A program made the position numbers and the translations under genes. This document shows positions 61,173 to 64,000 of a stretch of 64,000 bases of DNA, piece by piece. How positions within the stretch are numbered: position 1 is the stretch's first letter; each line of letters begins with the position of its first letter. Under the pieces are notes generated by a model. That model was not told the origin of the DNA, did not search any database, and saw only the letters and a program-made list of their open reading frames with translations. This DNA comes from Marininema halotolerans (lineage in GTDB: Bacteria > Bacillota > Bacilli > Thermoactinomycetales > DSM-45169). Location: contig NZ_FPAA01000001.1 of NCBI RefSeq assembly GCF_900116235.1, forward strand, positions 62,001-126,000, given 5' to 3'.

Positions 61173-61715
61173 TTGGGAGAAAAAAATTTGATGCCCATGC
61201 CGATTCCGCAACCCATACAAATGCCTACCCCCCAACCTGTCCCTGTGCCGGTTCCTGTGCCTATTCCTTATAACCCCTGCCCACCCATGCCTCCTCCAAT
61301 CGATCCATGTGGCTGTGGCCCAATTTATGATGACTGCGGCGGTTGTGGCCCAGTATTGCCTCCGTTTTGTGGTGGCTATGGTGGATGTGGTTATGGTGGA
61401 TGTGGTGGATTTGGCGGTGGATACCCCCGACGCGGTTACGGTGGAATGATGCCTGGCGGTGGTGGTTACGGCGGAATGATGCCAGGTGGTGGCGGTTACG
61501 GCGGAATGATGCCAGGTGGCGGTGGCTACGGCGGAATGATGCCTGGCGGCGGTGGTGGTTACGGCGGAATGATGCCTGGCGGCGGTGGTGGCTACGGCGG
61601 AATGATGCCAGGTGGCGGTGGCTACGGCGGAATGATGCCAGGTGGCGGTGGCTACGGCGGAATGATGCCTGGCGGCGGTGGTTACGGCCGCGGCTACGAG
61701 AGCTCCAGTAGCTAA
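61173..61715 (+). CDS. Gly/Tyr/Met/Pro-rich repeat protein, coat-like
   Basis: 180 residues from TTG 61173 (AAAGGAG eight bases ahead). Residues 1-40 are Pro/Val-rich ([12 protein letters not shown]), 41-85 Cys/Gly-rich with CGCGP, CGGCGP and CGGCGG clusters, then eight copies of [10 protein letters not shown](G) and an [10 protein letters not shown] end. No signal peptide. Cys/Tyr/Gly-rich composition is typical of structural coat or crosslinked matrix proteins; a spore-coat role is inferred. Followed by a hairpin at 61759. Confidence 0.8.
   Translation: MGEKNLMPMPIPQPIQMPTPQPVPVPVPVPIPYNPCPPMPPPIDPCGCGPIYDDCGGCGPVLPPFCGGYGGCGYGGCGGFGGGYPRRGYGGMMPGGGGYGGMMPGGGGYGGMMPGGGGYGGMMPGGGGGYGGMMPGGGGGYGGMMPGGGGYGGMMPGGGGYGGMMPGGGGYGRGYESSSS
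61437..61682 (+). repeat. Tandem repeats encoding [10 protein letters not shown](G), eight copies
   Basis: Eight in-frame units of 30 or 33 bases; six are 10 residues and two are 11. Third bases vary between copies (TAC kept, GGT/GGC and CCA/CCT switched), so the array has diverged or been shuffled and copy number may differ between strains. Confidence 0.95.
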
Positions 61716-61758
61716 ACAAGGATATTGAGCCATCGGTGAATCCAACCGATTCTCTTCC

Positions 61759-61780
61759 GCCTCCCTAATGGGGGGCTTTC
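61759..61780 (+). terminator. Hairpin after the repeat protein
   Basis: GCCTCCC (61759-61765) pairs with GGGGGGC (61770-61776, one G-T pair), loop TAAT, then TTTCC. Confidence 0.65.
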
Positions 61781-61792
61781 CTCTGTCAATGA

Positions 61793-63652
61793 TTAATATG
61801 CTACCTGGAGCGAATTCGTTTTTTGTCGGATATATCGTGTCAATTCCGCCGTCATTTCCCAATAATTAAATGGGGTAATCAGATAAATGCCATTAAAATA
61901 ACGAGTGGCCTCATCGAGCAATTCCTTTGCTTGGGCGATACCGATCCGCCGCGCTTCTTCTCCCTTCTGTTCCGTCATCTCCTCTAACACATGGGTAGGA
62001 ATCTTCACCCCTGGCAATTCATTATGCAAGAATAGCGCATTTCGGTAGCTGGTCAATGGCATGATCCCCAGAAAAATCGGAATATCCACACCCTTGGTTG
62101 CCTCAGCAACATGGCGTATGGACGCCGCATCATAGACAGGTTGTGTCATGATAAAATCGGCACCCGCCTCTACTTTGCGTTCGAGTCGTCGTATGGCAGC
62201 ATCCATCTTCGAGACATTAGGGTTAAATGCAGCACCCACTGTAAAGCGAGCTTTTTGCTTAAGGGGTTTGCCTGAAAAGGATATTCCCTCATTTAATTGC
62301 TTTACCATACGGATGAGGTCGAAGGAGTTGACATCATAGATCGAGCTTGACCCTGGTAAATCACCAATCCTGGTTGGATCCCCTGTAATCACTAAAATCT
62401 GATCCATTCCAAGAGCATGCAGTCCCATCAAATGCGATTGCTGGCCAATTAAGTTCCGATCTCGGCAGGTAATATGAACTAAAGGCTCTGCTCCTGTTTT
62501 CTCCTTCATGATGGAGCCCAACGCCATATTGCTCATCCGAACCGTTGCCATCGAATTGTCTGCAAGGGTGATGGCATCTGCGCCTGCTTTATCCAACTCC
62601 CTGGCTCCAGCGAGAAAGTCCGCGATCTCTAAATCCTTTGGTGGATCAAATTCAATAATGATCGTTGTCCCTTTTCTTGCTTTATCCACAACGGTCGGAG
62701 GATTTCTCACTTGAATCTGTTCATGAGAACGCTCTTGAATGGTAGGGACCGTACTGGGATTCACCCGGGAAAGAGGGGAAAGTCCTCGCAACCTATTTCT
62801 AATCTCATGGACATGTTCCGGTGTCGTCCCACAACACCCACCGATTAATCGTACCCCTTGTTCGCGAAAGGAAAGGGCGCGTTCTCCAAAATATGCGGGC
62901 GTGGATTTGTATTGAAATTGACCGTCTGTTTGCCCCAATCTGCCTGCGTTTGGATAAGCTGTTAACCACACATCTTCCGGTACAATGGTTCGTTCCAAGG
63001 CCCGTTGAATTTCTAGTGGACCCAACCGACAATTTAATCCCACTCCATCTGCTCCCGCTTTTTCAAGGGCGGCAAAGGCTTCAGTCAATGGATATCCATC
63101 GCGTGTCTGACCCACCTCAATTAACGCGAGGTTAGCAAAAATGGGTGTAGATGTTAGCGTACGTATCTCCTCTAGGGAAAGAAGCAATTCCTCCAGATCC
63201 AGAAAGGTTTCCAAGGTAATGCCATCCACATCGGAATATAATAAGGCTGTGGCTTGTTCTTCATACATATCCCGGTACTCCCGGGGATCATAATTGGGCA
63301 CGCGCCCGGCATTTATAGAACCAATCGTTCCAATAACATAAGCATCTTCTCCAACGGAATTTCGAGCAATCCGAACGGCTTCACGATTGATCCGCGTAAT
63401 TTTCCCTTCCATCCCATATCGAGTAAGGCGTTCTCGATTCGCTCCATAGGTGTTTGTCTCAATGACTTGTGCTCCCGCTTCATAATAACTGCGATGGACT
63501 TCCTCCACCCAATCAGGACGAGAGAGACACAATTCCTCGACGGATACGCCCACAGGAATCCCCTGTTGATAAAGGTAGGTAGACATTGCGCCATCCCCTA
63601 CTAAGATCGATTGGGATAGCGCCTTTCTCAAATCCGGTTTCTCCTTCATCAT
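61793..63652 (-). CDS. yitJ: Homocysteine S-methyltransferase / methylenetetrahydrofolate reductase fusion (YitJ type)
   Basis: 619 residues, the size of B. subtilis YitJ. The N-terminal ~300 residues are a homocysteine methyltransferase-like barrel with Zn cysteines ([18 protein letters not shown]). The C-terminal ~290 are the MTHFR barrel with FDPPKDL, ITCRDRN and QPVYDA segments. It reduces 5,10-methylene-THF and handles homocysteine/methyl transfer. AGGGGAGAGA precedes ATG 63652. It is 13 bases after metH, so the two form an operon. Confidence 0.93.
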   Translation of the reverse strand: MMKEKPDLRKALSQSILVGDGAMSTYLYQQGIPVGVSVEELCLSRPDWVEEVHRSYYEAGAQVIETNTYGANRERLTRYGMEGKITRINREAVRIARNSVGEDAYVIGTIGSINAGRVPNYDPREYRDMYEEQATALLYSDVDGITLETFLDLEELLLSLEEIRTLTSTPIFANLALIEVGQTRDGYPLTEAFAALEKAGADGVGLNCRLGPLEIQRALERTIVPEDVWLTAYPNAGRLGQTDGQFQYKSTPAYFGERALSFREQGVRLIGGCCGTTPEHVHEIRNRLRGLSPLSRVNPSTVPTIQERSHEQIQVRNPPTVVDKARKGTTIIIEFDPPKDLEIADFLAGARELDKAGADAITLADNSMATVRMSNMALGSIMKEKTGAEPLVHITCRDRNLIGQQSHLMGLHALGMDQILVITGDPTRIGDLPGSSSIYDVNSFDLIRMVKQLNEGISFSGKPLKQKARFTVGAAFNPNVSKMDAAIRRLERKVEAGADFIMTQPVYDAASIRHVAEATKGVDIPIFLGIMPLTSYRNALFLHNELPGVKIPTHVLEEMTEQKGEEARRIGIAQAKELLDEATRYFNGIYLITPFNYWEMTAELTRYIRQKTNSLQVAY

Positions 63653-63665
63653 TCTCTCCCCTCTC

Positions 63666-64000
63666 TCACACTGCGTTAAAGTAGCGACCTTCTGGGTGGG
63701 AAAAAACCATGGCCGATACGGAAGCCTCGGGCTCCATCATAAAGCCATCGGTAAGCTCTACCCCAATCGCTGCAGGATTTAACAACTGAAAAAGCTTCGC
63801 CTGATCTTCCAAGTCTGGACAAGCTGGGTAGCCAAAGGAGACACGCACTCCTTGATAACGGGCACCAAATCGCTCTCTCATAGTCATCTCGGCTGGATCC
63901 GGAAAACCCCATGCATCACGCATCATATGATGAACCCGCTCCGCAAAAGCTTCAGCTAATTCAAGGGCAAAGGCTTGCACCATGTGGGATTTTAAATAAT
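63666..64000 (-). CDS. metH: Methionine synthase MetH, C-terminal part (runs out of the right edge)
   Basis: The frame is open to the window edge, with codons for YLKSH before the ATG at 63983, so the gene continues upstream. The visible ~110 residues are the AdoMet-activation domain: ELAEAFAERVHHMMRD and RVSFGYPACPDLEDQAKLFQLL, ending in GFMMEPEASVSAMVFSHPEGRYF. This domain reactivates cobalamin with SAM, so MetH is B12-dependent here. Operon with the YitJ-type gene. Confidence 0.92.
   Translation of the reverse strand, partial: YLKSHMVQAFALELAEAFAERVHHMMRDAWGFPDPAEMTMRERFGARYQGVRVSFGYPACPDLEDQAKLFQLLNPAAIGVELTDGFMMEPEASVSAMVFSHPEGRYFNAV

Noticed and set aside
61433-61690. CRISPR-like array
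   Set aside because: The regular repeats are in-frame coding units without unique spacers of constant length.
61261-61719. His/Arg/Ser-rich minus-strand frame over the repeat array
   Set aside because: Repeat-driven shadow; no ribosome binding site and the plus-strand gene has one.
60975-61862. Long open frame joined upstream of ispH (Thr/Ala/His-rich repeats)
   Set aside because: It is antisense to the Gly/Tyr/Met repeat gene, whose repeats keep all frames open; ispH has its own ATG and ribosome binding site at 60974.

Overview
The window looks like a chromosome segment of an endospore-forming Bacillota (Bacillales-type). Evidence: a sporulation-type diadenylate cyclase (CdaS-like), a YheC/YheD-like coat-associated ATP-grasp protein, a fadN-fadA-fadE operon in the Bacillus subtilis order with a FadR-type operator, prokaryotic-type SpeD, YfhH and DUF2512 families, and strong AGGAGG ribosome binding sites with many TTG/GTG starts. 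A family such as Thermoactinomycetaceae is plausible, but this is inference. No rRNA, tRNA, CRISPR array, transposase or phage genes were seen, so this is ordinary chromosome with a few accessory cassettes.

Layout. 1-9.2 kb (mostly +): tail of an unknown gene, cstA with its small YbdD/YjiX partner, a two-gene RNA-repair-like cassette (Thg1-like 3'-5' polymerase plus a 5'-OH polynucleotide kinase-like protein), a membrane-anchored SGNH hydrolase (-), a DUF5819-like/HTTM membrane pair, proline dehydrogenase and an SDR. 9.2-13 kb (-): an operon of a membrane/nucleotidyltransferase/GNAT fusion, a secreted M20 peptidase and an isochorismatase-fold hydrolase. 13-17 kb: CdaS-like cyclase, small membrane proteins, and a MerR-thioredoxin pair whose MerR gene appears to start with ATA. 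17.4-22.9 kb (-): fadNAE. 23-29.4 kb (-): ferredoxin, a class II aldolase-fold protein with lost metal ligands, and an ABC transporter (LanFEG/Bcr type) next to a two-component system. 29.7-32.6 kb (-): RNase Z, bioC (copy 1) and bioB. 32.8-37 kb (-): RodZ-like protein, PanD, YheC/D-like and a secreted NlpC/P60 hydrolase.

37.5-42.7 kb (+): a LevR-like sigma-54 activator (HTH, AAA+, PRD, EIIA, PRD), a good sigma-54 promoter, then EIIB-like, HPr and EI genes, without a sugar permease. 42.8-47.6 kb (-): an overlapping biotin operon bioA-bioD-bioF-bioH-bioC (bioC copy 2). BirA-like operators precede both bioA and bioB. 48-54 kb: patatin-like lipase, small membrane proteins, SpeD, DinB-like, DUF2512, L,D-transpeptidase, GNAT, alkaline-phosphatase-superfamily enzyme. 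54.4-60 kb: YfhH, a free-standing FHIPEP (FlhA cytosolic-like) domain protein, GNAT, TPR protein, a basic surface-like protein and a basic MurF paralogue. 60-64 kb: ispH, a Gly/Tyr/Met repeat protein, a homocysteine methyltransferase-MTHFR fusion (YitJ type) and the C-terminus of metH.

The most unusual items are the Thg1/kinase pair, the ATA-start merR, the sigma-54-driven EIIB-HPr-EI phosphorelay, the three-part nucleotidyltransferase fusion, the orphan FHIPEP protein and the degenerate aldolase. All function calls come from reading motifs by eye; no database search was made.
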